NCBI GenBank assembly: GCA_002342545.1
Contig: DDQE01000013.1
Location: 46,891-97,978, forward strand
Length of the DNA stretch: 51,088 bases
Reading direction: 5' to 3'
From: Caryophanales bacterium UBA2450
GTDB taxonomy: Bacteria > Bacillota_I > Bacilli_A > RFN20 > CAG-826
Each line of letters opens with the position of its first letter. Within the stretch, counting starts at the first letter, position 1. The position numbers and the translations under genes are program-made. Shown piece after piece: positions 8,715-16,917 of the stretch. The notes under the pieces are model-generated. The model was given only the letters and a program-made list of their open reading frames with translations. It did no database searches and was not told where the DNA came from.

Positions 8715-11075
8715 ATGTTAAGTATCCGAAAAAGGGATGGTTCTTTACAAGACTTCAACCTTGAAAAGATTTCCAAAGCGATCGAAAAAGCTTTTATGGC
8801 CGATCACAAATTCTATAACGATGACATTATCAATATGTTATCTCTTAGAGTAGTTGCGCAAATGAACTCCAAAATCAATAACGATGTCATTGATATTGAA
8901 GATGTTCAAGACGCAGTCGAAGTTACTTTAATTCAAGCAGGTTACGTCGATGTCGCACGTAGTTATATTTTATATAGAAAGGCGCGCGCGAATTTAAGAG
9001 AGCAAAAACAAACCGATTTAGACTATAAGAAAACTGTTGATAACTATTTAAAGATTAATGACTGGAGAGTTAAAGAAAACTCCACTGTTACATATTCTGT
9101 AGGTGGACTTATTCTTTCTAACTCTGGTGCAGTTACTGCTAATTACTGGTTAAGTGAAGTATACGATCAAGAAATTGGTCAAGCTCATAAAAACGCGGAT
9201 ATTCATATTCATGATTTAAGCATGTTAACTGGTTATTGTGCAGGTTGGTCACTTAAACAATTAATACAAGAAGGCTTAGGTGGAGTCGTTGGAAAAATAA
9301 CCTCCGCACCAGCAAATCACTTATCAACATTATGTAACCAAATGGTCAACTTCTTAGGTATTATGCAAAACGAATGGGCTGGTGCTCAAGCCTTCTCATC
9401 TTTTGATACATATTTAGCCCCATTTGTGAAAAAGGATCACTTAACATATAAAGAAGTCAAACAATGTATTCAATCTTTCATCTATGGCGTTAATACCCCA
9501 TCTAGATGGGGTACACAAGCTCCATTCACCAACATTACTCTTGACTGGGTTGTACCAAATGATATGGCAGAACTTAACGCTATCGTAGGTGGCAAGGAAA
9601 TGGACTTCAAATATAAAGACTGTGTTGAAGAAATGGCAATGGTCAATAAAGCCTTCATCGAAGTAATGATTGAAGGTGACGCCAATGGAAGAGGATTCCA
9701 ATATCCAATCCCAACTTATTCAATTACTCGTACATTTGACTGGTCAGAAACCGAAAATAACAAATTATTATTCGAAATGACTGCTAAATACGGCACTCCA
9801 TATTTCTCAAACTACATCAATAGTGATATGGAACCAAGTGACGTCAGAAGTATGTGCTGCCGCTTAAGACTCGACTTAAGAGAATTAAGAAAGAAATCTG
9901 GTGGATTCTTCGGTTCTGGTGAATCTACTGGTTCAGTCGGTGTTGTCACTATCAATATGCCAAGAATTGCTTATTTAGCAGTTGATAAAGCTGATTTCTA
10001 TGATCGTTTAGATAAAATCATGGATATCGCTGCAAGATCACTAAAGGTCAAAAGAAACACTATTACAAAATTATTAGATGCTGGATTATATCCATATACC
10101 AAAAGATATCTTGGTACATTCAATAACCACTTCTCCACCATTGGCTTAGTTGGTATGAATGAATGTTGCTTAAATGCGAGATGGATCAGACAAGATTTAA
10201 CTCATAAAGAAGCTCAAGAATTCACTAAAGAAGTTCTTAACCATATGAGAAATAAATTATCTGATTATCAAGAATTATATGGTGACTTATATAACTTAGA
10301 AGCCACTCCAGCAGAATCTACTGCCTATCGTTTAGCTAAACACGATAAAGAAAAATATCCAGATATTATTACTGCAAGTGAAGAAGGAAGAACTCCATAT
10401 TACACTAACTCCTCTCACTTACCAGTGGGCTTCACCGATGATATTTTTACCGCTTTAGATATCCAAGATGAATTACAAACCTTATATACATCTGGTACTG
10501 TTTTCCACGCTTTCTTAGGTGAAAAACTTCCAACCTGGAAATCTTGTATGAATTTAGTAAGAAAGATTGCTGAAAACTATCACTTACCTTATTACACAAT
10601 GTCTCCAACATATTCAGTTTGTAAAGAACATGGCTATTTAGTTGGTGAACAATATGTCTGTCCAAAATGTGGTTCTAGAACTGAAGTCTATTCCCGTATT
10701 ACTGGTTACTATCGACCAATTCAAAACTGGAATGATGGTAAGAGCGAAGAATTCTTAAACAGAAAGACATATAACATCAAAACCAGCAAACTCACTCACG
10801 GAATTAAAGATGAAGTTTGTGAAGAAGAAAAGCCACAAACCCTACAGGAAACCCTCTTATTTGGTACTAAAACCTGTCCAAACTGTAAGATGGCAAAGAT
10901 GCTTTTAGAAAAAGCTGGCGTTAAATATAAATGGGTTGACGCTGAAGAAAATGTTGAATTAACCACAAAAATGGGAGTTAAAAAAGCACCTACCTTATTA
11001 GTTCCTGAAGATGGTGAAGTTAGAGTATTCGAAAATGCTTCTAACATCAAAGGATATATCGAAAGCAAAAAATAA
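8715..11075 (+). CDS. nrdD: anaerobic (class III) ribonucleotide reductase fused to a redoxin domain
   Basis: A 786-residue glycyl-radical enzyme that reduces ribonucleoside triphosphates to dNTPs without oxygen. It has an N-terminal ATP-cone (about 1-95, starting VRKRDGSL-like SIRKRDGSLQDF), the ten-stranded barrel, a C-terminal zinc site with two CxxC-type pairs (CKEHGY, CPKCG) and the radical glycine at G664 in SRITGYYRP. Most NrdD proteins end soon after this; here about 70 further residues form a glutaredoxin/NrdH-like domain with the redox pair CPNC (C721, C724) and a cis-Pro segment KKAPTLLVP. The fused redoxin probably replaces formate or a separate thioredoxin as electron donor. An AAAGAGGAAAA ribosome site precedes the ATG, and trxB starts two bases after the stop. 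Confidence 0.96.
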   Translation: MLSIRKRDGSLQDFNLEKISKAIEKAFMADHKFYNDDIINMLSLRVVAQMNSKINNDVIDIEDVQDAVEVTLIQAGYVDVARSYILYRKARANLREQKQTDLDYKKTVDNYLKINDWRVKENSTVTYSVGGLILSNSGAVTANYWLSEVYDQEIGQAHKNADIHIHDLSMLTGYCAGWSLKQLIQEGLGGVVGKITSAPANHLSTLCNQMVNFLGIMQNEWAGAQAFSSFDTYLAPFVKKDHLTYKEVKQCIQSFIYGVNTPSRWGTQAPFTNITLDWVVPNDMAELNAIVGGKEMDFKYKDCVEEMAMVNKAFIEVMIEGDANGRGFQYPIPTYSITRTFDWSETENNKLLFEMTAKYGTPYFSNYINSDMEPSDVRSMCCRLRLDLRELRKKSGGFFGSGESTGSVGVVTINMPRIAYLAVDKADFYDRLDKIMDIAARSLKVKRNTITKLLDAGLYPYTKRYLGTFNNHFSTIGLVGMNECCLNARWIRQDLTHKEAQEFTKEVLNHMRNKLSDYQELYGDLYNLEATPAESTAYRLAKHDKEKYPDIITASEEGRTPYYTNSSHLPVGFTDDIFTALDIQDELQTLYTSGTVFHAFLGEKLPTWKSCMNLVRKIAENYHLPYYTMSPTYSVCKEHGYLVGEQYVCPKCGSRTEVYSRITGYYRPIQNWNDGKSEEFLNRKTYNIKTSKLTHGIKDEVCEEEKPQTLQETLLFGTKTCPNCKMAKMLLEKAGVKYKWVDAEENVELTTKMGVKKAPTLLVPEDGEVRVFENASNIKGYIESKK

Positions 11076-11077
11076 TT

Positions 11078-11986
11078 ATGCATGACATTATTGTTATAGG
11101 CGGTGGCCCAGCAGGAATGACTGCTGCCTTATATGCTTTAAGAAATAATAAGTCTGTTCTCGTTTTAGAAAAAGAAGCATTTGGAGGACAAATTGCAACT
11201 TCTCCTAGACTTGAAAACTATCCAACTATTGAATCTATTTCTGGTAGTGAATGGGCGGATAGATTATTCGAGCAAATCACTAACTTAGGAGCCGAATTTG
11301 AACTAGAAGACGTGAAATCTGTCGAGAAAATCGATAATATCTTCCATGTTAAGACAAATTATGGAGAACATGAAGCTTTAGCGGTTATTATCGCTAATGG
11401 AGTAAAGCCAAGAAAGATGGGTTTACCTAATGAAGACGATTTAGTCGGTAAAGGCGTTAGCTATTGCGCTGTTTGTGATGGACCTTTCTATAAAGGGAAA
11501 GAAATCTACTTAATTGGAGATGCAAATACCGCACTTCAATATGCCTTATTATTAAGTGGATATTGTCCAAGAGTTCATATGCTCACTTTGTTTGATAAGC
11601 TATTCGGTGATCAAATTCTTATCGATAGAGTTCTTCAAACTGAAAATATTGATATTAGACATAACTTATTACTCAAAAAACTTGTAGAAAAAGATGGTGA
11701 ACTAGTCGCTATCGAATTAGAAGACACTATTTCAAAAGAAAAAGTGAAATTCGAAACTAATAACTGCTTCATTGCTATTGGCCAAGTTCCTCAAAACGAA
11801 TTCTTAAAAGATAACTTAGAATTAGACCACGGATTTATCAAAACAAACGAATCTATGGCTACTTCTATTCCAGGATTATTTGCAGCAGGAGATACCAGAG
11901 TAAAAGAAAACAAGCAAGTTATAACCGCTTGTAATGATGGTGCGATCGCTGCAATGAGTGCGGTTAAATATATCAATACCCTCTAA
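11078..11986 (+). CDS. trxB: thioredoxin-reductase-like flavoprotein
   Basis: A 302-residue FAD-dependent disulfide reductase. The FAD motif is GGGPAGMTAALYALR (8-22), the redox pair is C130/C133 in SYCAVCDGPF, and the second FAD motif is FAAGDTRV. The usual NADPH-site motifs are degraded: GGGNSA is IGDANTA and the phosphate-binding HRRxxxR is replaced by TLFDKLFGD. The protein may therefore use NADH, ferredoxin or flavodoxin. It lies two bases after nrdD, whose fused redoxin domain is its obvious partner. Its end overlaps the oppositely oriented nrdG by 14 bases. Confidence 0.9.
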   Translation: MHDIIVIGGGPAGMTAALYALRNNKSVLVLEKEAFGGQIATSPRLENYPTIESISGSEWADRLFEQITNLGAEFELEDVKSVEKIDNIFHVKTNYGEHEALAVIIANGVKPRKMGLPNEDDLVGKGVSYCAVCDGPFYKGKEIYLIGDANTALQYALLLSGYCPRVHMLTLFDKLFGDQILIDRVLQTENIDIRHNLLLKKLVEKDGELVAIELEDTISKEKVKFETNNCFIAIGQVPQNEFLKDNLELDHGFIKTNESMATSIPGLFAAGDTRVKENKQVITACNDGAIAAMSAVKYINTL

Positions 11987-12662
11987 GTTCTACTGTTTCA
12001 ATACTTTGAGATAAAATCTCAACAAATTTATTAGCAAGACCTTCATCAACAGCGTGGAGGTCTTTATTTATTACTCCATCAGAAACTTTAAATTGCTGTA
12101 AATATAATCTTTTACTACCTTTTAAAGTATCTTTAACTTTATTAATAACTTCTAAAGAATGATATTCATCAATTAAAGTCATTCTAAATTCATAATCCAC
12201 TATTCCTGATTTTAATAATTCGATAGATTCTTTAACATTTTCAATTAAAGCATCATTATTAGTAAATCTATGATAATCATCTAATGATGACTTGATGTCC
12301 ATGGCAATATAATCAATTAATCCTTTAGACACTAAATCTTTAATCACTTCAGGATGTGAACCATTCGTATCTAATTTAATAGAATATCCAAGTTCTTTTA
12401 TCGCCCTAATTTTTTCTTCTAAATTAGGCATTAAAGTTGGTTCTCCTCCAGAGATCACCACACCATCAAGAATACCCACTCTTTTCTTTAAAAAAGAAAG
12501 GATATCATTAAAAATAAGATCTTCATTATCATCACAGGCAATTAAAGTATTCCAGTTATGACAGTATTCGCATCTAAAATTACATTTATCGATATATAAA
12601 ATAGCGGCGATCTTACCTGGATAATCTAATAAAGATAACTTGTTGATACCTTGGAATTCCAT
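11973..12662 (-). CDS. nrdG: anaerobic ribonucleotide reductase activating protein
   Basis: A 229-residue radical-SAM activase that installs the glycyl radical on NrdD. The iron-sulfur motif is C27-NFR-C31-EY-C34, followed by the SAM-binding VISGGEPTL. It is of the longer, glycyl-radical-activase type (KLSLLDYPGKIAAILYIDKCNFRC) rather than the short E. coli type of about 155 residues. It is encoded opposite to nrdD-trxB and overlaps the trxB end tail to tail. A TGATATACT extended -10 stands six bases before the ATG, with no ribosome site, so its message may be leaderless. Confidence 0.93.
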   Translation of the reverse strand: MEFQGINKLSLLDYPGKIAAILYIDKCNFRCEYCHNWNTLIACDDNEDLIFNDILSFLKKRVGILDGVVISGGEPTLMPNLEEKIRAIKELGYSIKLDTNGSHPEVIKDLVSKGLIDYIAMDIKSSLDDYHRFTNNDALIENVKESIELLKSGIVDYEFRMTLIDEYHSLEVINKVKDTLKGSKRLYLQQFKVSDGVINKDLHAVDEGLANKFVEILSQSIETVELRGY

Positions 12663-12668
12663 GAGGAT

Positions 12669-12677
12669 AGTATATCA
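12669..12677 (-). promoter_or_regulatory. extended -10 promoter of nrdG
   Basis: TG-A-TATACT on the minus strand is an extended -10 (TGnTATAAT type). Only six bases separate it from the nrdG ATG, so the RNA would begin at or near the start codon. Confidence 0.5.
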
Positions 12678-12732
12678 CTTTTTATTCATTTATTTACGTG
12701 TTTCTTTGAATCACTAAATAACTTTGGTAAAA

Positions 12733-12749
12733 TATACTGCGAACGAGGT
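12733..12749 (+). promoter_or_regulatory. -10 element and ribosome site of the dCMP deaminase operon
   Basis: TATACT at 12733-12738 is a -10 candidate, followed by GAGGT (12745-12749) seven bases before the ATG at 12757. The -35 is weak. Confidence 0.4.
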
Positions 12750-12756
12750 CTATATT

Positions 12757-13233
12757 ATGAAAAAATACGACAATATATCTTGGGATGAATATTTTATGGG
12801 TATGGCGGTCTTATCTTCTTTAAGAAGTAAAGATCCAAGTACTAAAGTAGGTGCTGTTATTGTTTCTCCAGAAAACAAAGTAATTTCTATTGGATATAAC
12901 GGCATGCCTTCTAAATTAGATGAAGAAGAATTAACTTGGAATAAAGGCGAAGGATTAGACAGCAAATACTTATATGTCTGTCACGCTGAATTTAACGCTA
13001 TTTTAAATACACAAGTCGGCGGTTCTTTAAAAGATGCTAGAGTCTATGTCACATTATTCCCATGTAATGAATGTACTAAAGCTATTATTCAAACAGGAAT
13101 TAAAGAAATTATCTATCTCTCAGATAAATACGCAGATACCACAATGATTAAAGCCAGTAAAAAGATGCTTGATTTAGCAGGTATCCCTTATCGTCAATTT
13201 AGCGTAGACACTCTCGAAATTAGGAAAAAATAA
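12757..13233 (+). CDS. dCMP deaminase
   Basis: A 158-residue deaminase converting dCMP to dUMP, the substrate for thymidylate synthesis. The zinc site shows as CHAEFNAIL (H76, E78) and PCNEC (C103, C106), the order of the ComEB/dCMP-deaminase family. An in-frame TTG lies 11 codons upstream, but it is inside the promoter region; the ATG at 12757 has a GAGGT site at good spacing and starts MKKYDNISWDEYFM, a typical family N-terminus. It shares a one-base overlap (TAATG) with folD, so the two are coupled. Confidence 0.92.
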   Translation: MKKYDNISWDEYFMGMAVLSSLRSKDPSTKVGAVIVSPENKVISIGYNGMPSKLDEEELTWNKGEGLDSKYLYVCHAEFNAILNTQVGGSLKDARVYVTLFPCNECTKAIIQTGIKEIIYLSDKYADTTMIKASKKMLDLAGIPYRQFSVDTLEIRKK

Positions 13234-14024
13234 TGACTATTAAAGAATATATTAAAACAAGAAAACAAGAGATCAAAAATGAAGTTTCTAAGCTCGAAAA
13301 GAAACCATTTTTAGTCGTCATTCAAGTTAATGAAGATGCAGGAAGTAATGCCTATGTTAAAGGCAAATTAAAGGACTGTGATGAACTTGGAATTAAAGCC
13401 GAACTCATCAAGCTTCCAATCGACACAAGTGAAGAAAATTTGTTAAAAATAATTGAAAATTGCAATAAAAATCCTGAAATTACAGGGTTTATTGTGCAAA
13501 TGCCTCTTCCAAAACACATCAATGAAGAAACCATCAAATTAGCAATTTCTCCAGAAAAAGATGTGGACGGATTTCACCCACTTTCTAAGCTTAATCCATG
13601 TACCCCTCAAGGTATAATTGACTACTTAAAATCAGAAGGGACAAATTTTGTTGGAAAAAACGCTTTAGTTATCGGAAGAAGTAACATTGTAGGTAAGCCA
13701 ATGGCAAAGCTCTTACTTGCGGAGCACTGCAATGTCACTGTGACCCATTCTAGAACTAAATTTGAAGACATGAATTGGTTTATTAATCACGCGGACATTA
13801 TTGTTATTGCAATTGGTAGACAACACTATTTAGATAATAAATATAATTACAAACCAGATTCAATTGTTGTGGATGTCGGAATTTCTAGAGATGAGAATGG
13901 TTTACACGGAGATGCTCTCCCTGGTTTACCAGTAAAACTACAAACACCAGTTCCAGGTGGAGTTGGTTTATTAACTAGATTATCTCTAATTGAGAATTTA
14001 CTTAAAATCTATAAAGGACTTTAA
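13233..14024 (+). CDS. folD: methylenetetrahydrofolate dehydrogenase/cyclohydrolase
   Basis: A 263-residue bifunctional FolD that interconverts 5,10-methylene- and 10-formyl-tetrahydrofolate. Motifs seen are YVKGKLKDC (Y41, catalytic K45), GFIVQMPLP, KDVDGFHP, the dinucleotide-binding VIGRSNIVGKPMAKLL, and TPVPGGVG. It is slightly shorter than the usual 280-290. Position between dCMP deaminase and nucleoside genes fits its role in supplying one-carbon units for dTMP and purines. It overlaps the previous stop and is directly followed by the nucleoside hydrolase gene. Confidence 0.96.
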   Translation: MTIKEYIKTRKQEIKNEVSKLEKKPFLVVIQVNEDAGSNAYVKGKLKDCDELGIKAELIKLPIDTSEENLLKIIENCNKNPEITGFIVQMPLPKHINEETIKLAISPEKDVDGFHPLSKLNPCTPQGIIDYLKSEGTNFVGKNALVIGRSNIVGKPMAKLLLAEHCNVTVTHSRTKFEDMNWFINHADIIVIAIGRQHYLDNKYNYKPDSIVVDVGISRDENGLHGDALPGLPVKLQTPVPGGVGLLTRLSLIENLLKIYKGL

Positions 14025-14942
14025 ATGGACAAACAAAAAATCATAATCGACTGCGATCCAGGGCACGACGATGCGATCGGTCTTTTAGTTGCCTATTATT
14101 CAGATGAATTAGATTTAATTGGAGTCTCTACTTGTGCAGGTAATCAAACTATCGATAAAACAAGTAGAAACGCTAATAACTTATTAAGATTCTTTAATAG
14201 TGACATCAAAGTCGCTAAAGGGGAAACTGACCCAATTAAAAGAAAAGTTAAAACATGCCCAGAAATACATGGAGAATCGGGATTAGACGGATATGATTTC
14301 CCTTTTTATAAAGAAGAATACGATTCTAGGCCGGCCTATCAATTTATTATTGATACTGTATCAGCAAATAAAGATATTATTGTCGTCACAACAGGACCAA
14401 TGACTAATCTTGCTTTAGCGATATCTAAATGCCCTGACATAACTAAAAATATCAAAGAGATAGTCTTGATGGGTGGTTCCACTACTGAAGGCAATATCAC
14501 TCCTGAAGCAGAATTTAATATCATTGTGGATCCAGAAGCTGCGGATATCTGCTTTAAATCAGGTGTTCCAATAAGGATGCTAGGTTTAAATGTCACTCGA
14601 AAAATCTTAGTGAATAATGATGTTCTAGCTAAGGCTAGCAAAATAAACACTAAAGGTAGTGACTTATTTATAAAATTAATGAAAGTCTTTAATGAAAATC
14701 AAAGAACATTCTTTGGTTTAGAATTTGGTCCATTACATGACCCTGCTACTATTGTTTCACTAATTAATCCAAAAGCTTTTGAATTTACTCCAATGCATGT
14801 AGAAATAGATACAACTGAGACAAAATATTTAGGAAAAACAAGATGTAGCAAATCTGAGCCATTTAACTGCATTGTGGCTACAAAAGTAAACTTAGAAGAA
14901 TATTGGTCCACTATATTTGAAAGTTTAAGGAGATGTAAATAA
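14025..14942 (+). CDS. ribonucleoside hydrolase (IunH family)
   Basis: A 305-residue nucleoside hydrolase that splits nucleosides into base and ribose. The calcium/ribose-binding motif DCDPGHDDA (D9, D11, D15, D16) is intact, and NIIVDPEAA and GPLHDPATI carry further family residues. The base preference (purine, pyrimidine or inosine/uridine) cannot be told. It starts right after the folD stop and overlaps the ribokinase start (TAATG), so the ribose it frees can be passed straight to ribokinase. Confidence 0.92.
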   Translation: MDKQKIIIDCDPGHDDAIGLLVAYYSDELDLIGVSTCAGNQTIDKTSRNANNLLRFFNSDIKVAKGETDPIKRKVKTCPEIHGESGLDGYDFPFYKEEYDSRPAYQFIIDTVSANKDIIVVTTGPMTNLALAISKCPDITKNIKEIVLMGGSTTEGNITPEAEFNIIVDPEAADICFKSGVPIRMLGLNVTRKILVNNDVLAKASKINTKGSDLFIKLMKVFNENQRTFFGLEFGPLHDPATIVSLINPKAFEFTPMHVEIDTTETKYLGKTRCSKSEPFNCIVATKVNLEEYWSTIFESLRRCK

Positions 14943-15823
14943 TGAAAAAGAAAATTTTAGTTATTGGAAGTATATCAATAGATAACACCATTTTTACTAA
15001 ACAGCTCCCAAGTGCTGGCACTACTACTGTTGCGGATTCTTATTTTCAAAATATTGGCGGAAAAGGCGCTAATCAAGCCTGTGCCTCACTCTTTTTAGGA
15101 GGAGATGTCTCTTTTATCGGGGCCATTGGAAAAGACCATAATGGTGACATGGTTGAAAAATTTCTAAAGGAGCAAGGCCTACACGCTAGACTAAAAAGAA
15201 GTGAAAAGCCTACGGGGATCGCTTTTATTATTTTAGAAGAAGAGACTGCAGAAAATAGAATCTTAATCATTCAAGGGGCAAACACTGATTTAACTAAAGA
15301 AGATATTGATAAGAATATAGATTTATTCAGCGAAGGAGATATCTTATTAACTCAATTTGAAAATGATATGGAAACAGTTAGTTATGTTATTAAAAAAGCA
15401 TATGAAAAACATATGTTAGTGGTTGTTAATCCTGCTCCAATAAAAGAATTAAAAGAAGAATACTATCAATATATTGATTATTTAGTGCCAAATGAGCACG
15501 AATTAGAAGCGTTAAGTCATAAAACAGATATTTTATTAGCGGCAAAGGAATTACTCTCTAGAGGGGCTAAAAACGTGATTGTTACTTTAGGAGAAAAAGG
15601 ATCTGTTTTAATTAATAAAGATGAATATATAAAAGTCGAACCGCATAAAGTTGATGCGGTTGATACGACTGCAGCAGGAGATTCCTATTTAGGAGCGTTA
15701 GTCACTAAACTTTCTGAAGGTAAGTCAATTAAAGAAGCTATGGAATTTGCCTCACTATGTAGTAGTAAAACAGTCACTAAAAAAGGAGCGATTGTTTCGC
15801 TCCCTCATTTAAATGAATTGTAA
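14942..15823 (+). CDS. rbsK: ribokinase
   Basis: A 293-residue PfkB-family sugar kinase. PfkB signature 1 is seen as NIGGKGANQACASLFLGG, the adenine/anion-hole motif as DTTAAGDSY with catalytic D247, and the N-terminal sugar-binding SISIDN at the position of the ribokinase motif. GGKGANQA is characteristic of ribokinases rather than fructokinases. It phosphorylates ribose, which Prs (5709-6608) can convert to PRPP. It is the last gene of the dCMP deaminase-folD-hydrolase operon, and it converges on the DUF2442-type gene with only two bases between the stops. Confidence 0.9.
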   Translation: MKKKILVIGSISIDNTIFTKQLPSAGTTTVADSYFQNIGGKGANQACASLFLGGDVSFIGAIGKDHNGDMVEKFLKEQGLHARLKRSEKPTGIAFIILEEETAENRILIIQGANTDLTKEDIDKNIDLFSEGDILLTQFENDMETVSYVIKKAYEKHMLVVVNPAPIKELKEEYYQYIDYLVPNEHELEALSHKTDILLAAKELLSRGAKNVIVTLGEKGSVLINKDEYIKVEPHKVDAVDTTAAGDSYLGALVTKLSEGKSIKEAMEFASLCSSKTVTKKGAIVSLPHLNEL

Positions 15824-15825
15824 GA

Positions 15826-16290
15826 TTAATCAAGCGTTATATTTACTTTTAAATTTAATCCTTTTGCGATGCGATTAAGCATTTTAACTGTTGGATTGGC
15901 CAATCCTTTTTCAATTTTTGATAAGTCAGACTGATCAATCCCTATTTTTTTTGCTAAATCCTCTTGTGACATAAATAAAGCCAATCTGGCGTCCTTAATT
16001 TTATACCCAAGGACAGCTAAATATATCTCATCATAATCATATTCGTTTGTAACGTCGATTCCCTCTTCATAAACAGTATCTACACTTATGTCTAGTTCGT
16101 CATTCCATACAACAGTGCTCCATCCAAGCATTCTCCCTTTTTCAAATAGAGTTCTGTCCTTTAATTGATTTAGCTGAGGAAATTTATCACTCAAGGATAA
16201 AATATCGTATCGCTTAACAGTACTATCAAGAAACCAAACATCAAATAATGTTTTCTCCCTTAACACCACTTTAACTGCTTCTCTCATCAT
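15826..16290 (-). CDS. DUF2442-like/XRE helix-turn-helix regulator
   Basis: A 154-residue protein with a DUF2442-like N-terminal part (REAVKVVLREKTLFDVWFLD...VKRYDIL) and a C-terminal XRE helix-turn-helix (MSQEDLAKKIGIDQSDLSKIEKG). It follows the DUF4160 gene by five bases. The start at 16290 gives the normal DUF2442 N-terminus; an open stretch to 16338 overlaps DUF4160 and has no start support. There is no clear ribosome site, so translation may be coupled. DUF4160/DUF2442 pairs are widespread and resemble toxin-antitoxin loci; the XRE part is the likely autoregulator. Activity is not established. Confidence 0.75.
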   Translation of the reverse strand: MMREAVKVVLREKTLFDVWFLDSTVKRYDILSLSDKFPQLNQLKDRTLFEKGRMLGWSTVVWNDELDISVDTVYEEGIDVTNEYDYDEIYLAVLGYKIKDARLALFMSQEDLAKKIGIDQSDLSKIEKGLANPTVKMLNRIAKGLNLKVNITLD

Positions 16291-16295
16291 AGTAA

Positions 16296-16550
16296 TTATT
16301 CTAAAGGCGGTAATTTTATATATCGCTCTGTTTCCCACATATCCATAAGTTCTTTTTGATATTTCAATATAAACTCCTTAACAAGATTTGCTCCATTTTT
16401 AGGAAATCTTCCTTTATAAATAGAGCCGTCTGAGATTAAGAAAGTTGCTTCGATACCACCATACTTCGCATGTATGTGTGGAGGACAATGTTCTTTCCTT
16501 GTTAAGTTCATCCATATCAAAATTCCATAGAACATTGATATAGCAGGCAC
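16296..16550 (-). CDS. DUF4160 protein
   Basis: An 84-residue DUF4160 protein, with the family pattern MPAISMFYGILIWMN...CPPHIHAKYGG...ATFLISDG. The start is GTG at 16550, backed by a strong AAAGGAGGT eight bases upstream; GTG starts are rare in this window. It is the first gene of a two-gene unit with the DUF2442-XRE gene, a pairing seen in many bacteria and suspected to be a toxin-antitoxin-type module. No catalytic residues are known for the family. Confidence 0.8.
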   Translation of the reverse strand: MPAISMFYGILIWMNLTRKEHCPPHIHAKYGGIEATFLISDGSIYKGRFPKNGANLVKEFILKYQKELMDMWETERYIKLPPLE

Positions 16551-16615
16551 TTTGTATACCTCCTTTCAATATAATTTTATGGTATATATCCCCTATTTAC
16601 AAGTTAAAAAAAAAA

Positions 16616-16849
16616 CTATTCAATCAGCATTAAATCATCAGTGCGGCTTAATACAAAGACATCAATAATATTAAGCAAAAGCGCCCAACCTAGTAAAAAG
16701 AATATCACGAGTCCAGCGATATTCTTTTTACTATGTAGACGAATAACTGCAAAAACTCTTACTCCTATTTCCACTAAGTAGCCGATAAAAGGAATAACGA
16801 TTAGTATTGCTTGGGATAAGAAATCTAATTTTGAGAACCACTTTTCCAT
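16616..16849 (-). CDS. small membrane protein
   Basis: A 77-residue hydrophobic protein starting MEKWFSKLDFLSQAIL, with two predicted membrane helices (about residues 12-33 and 43-63). The chosen ATG at 16849 lies 12 bases after a perfect minus-strand TATAAT; the in-frame TTG at 16870 would be upstream of the expected RNA start. There is no ribosome site, so the message would be almost leaderless. It resembles small YqaE/superinfection-immunity-like membrane proteins only in size and pattern. Function unknown. Confidence 0.6.
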   Translation of the reverse strand: MEKWFSKLDFLSQAILIVIPFIGYLVEIGVRVFAVIRLHSKKNIAGLVIFFLLGWALLLNIIDVFVLSRTDDLMLIE

Positions 16850-16861
16850 AAGACATTTTGT

Positions 16862-16906
16862 ATTATACAAAAATATAAAGATACAGTTAATGAAAAATGT
16901 TATAAT
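16862..16906. promoter_or_regulatory. divergent -10 elements for the small membrane protein and endonuclease genes
   Basis: A minus-strand TATAAT (16862-16867) faces the gene at 16849 and a plus-strand TATAAT (16901-16906) faces the gene at 16918. Each lies 11-12 bases before its ATG, and neither gene has a ribosome site. Confidence 0.5.
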
Positions 16907-16917
16907 GCTACTTGTCT

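Noticed and set aside
12724..12756. TTG start 11 codons upstream for dCMP deaminase
   Set aside because: It lies upstream of the -10 candidate, while ATG 12757 has a ribosome site and a normal family N-terminus.
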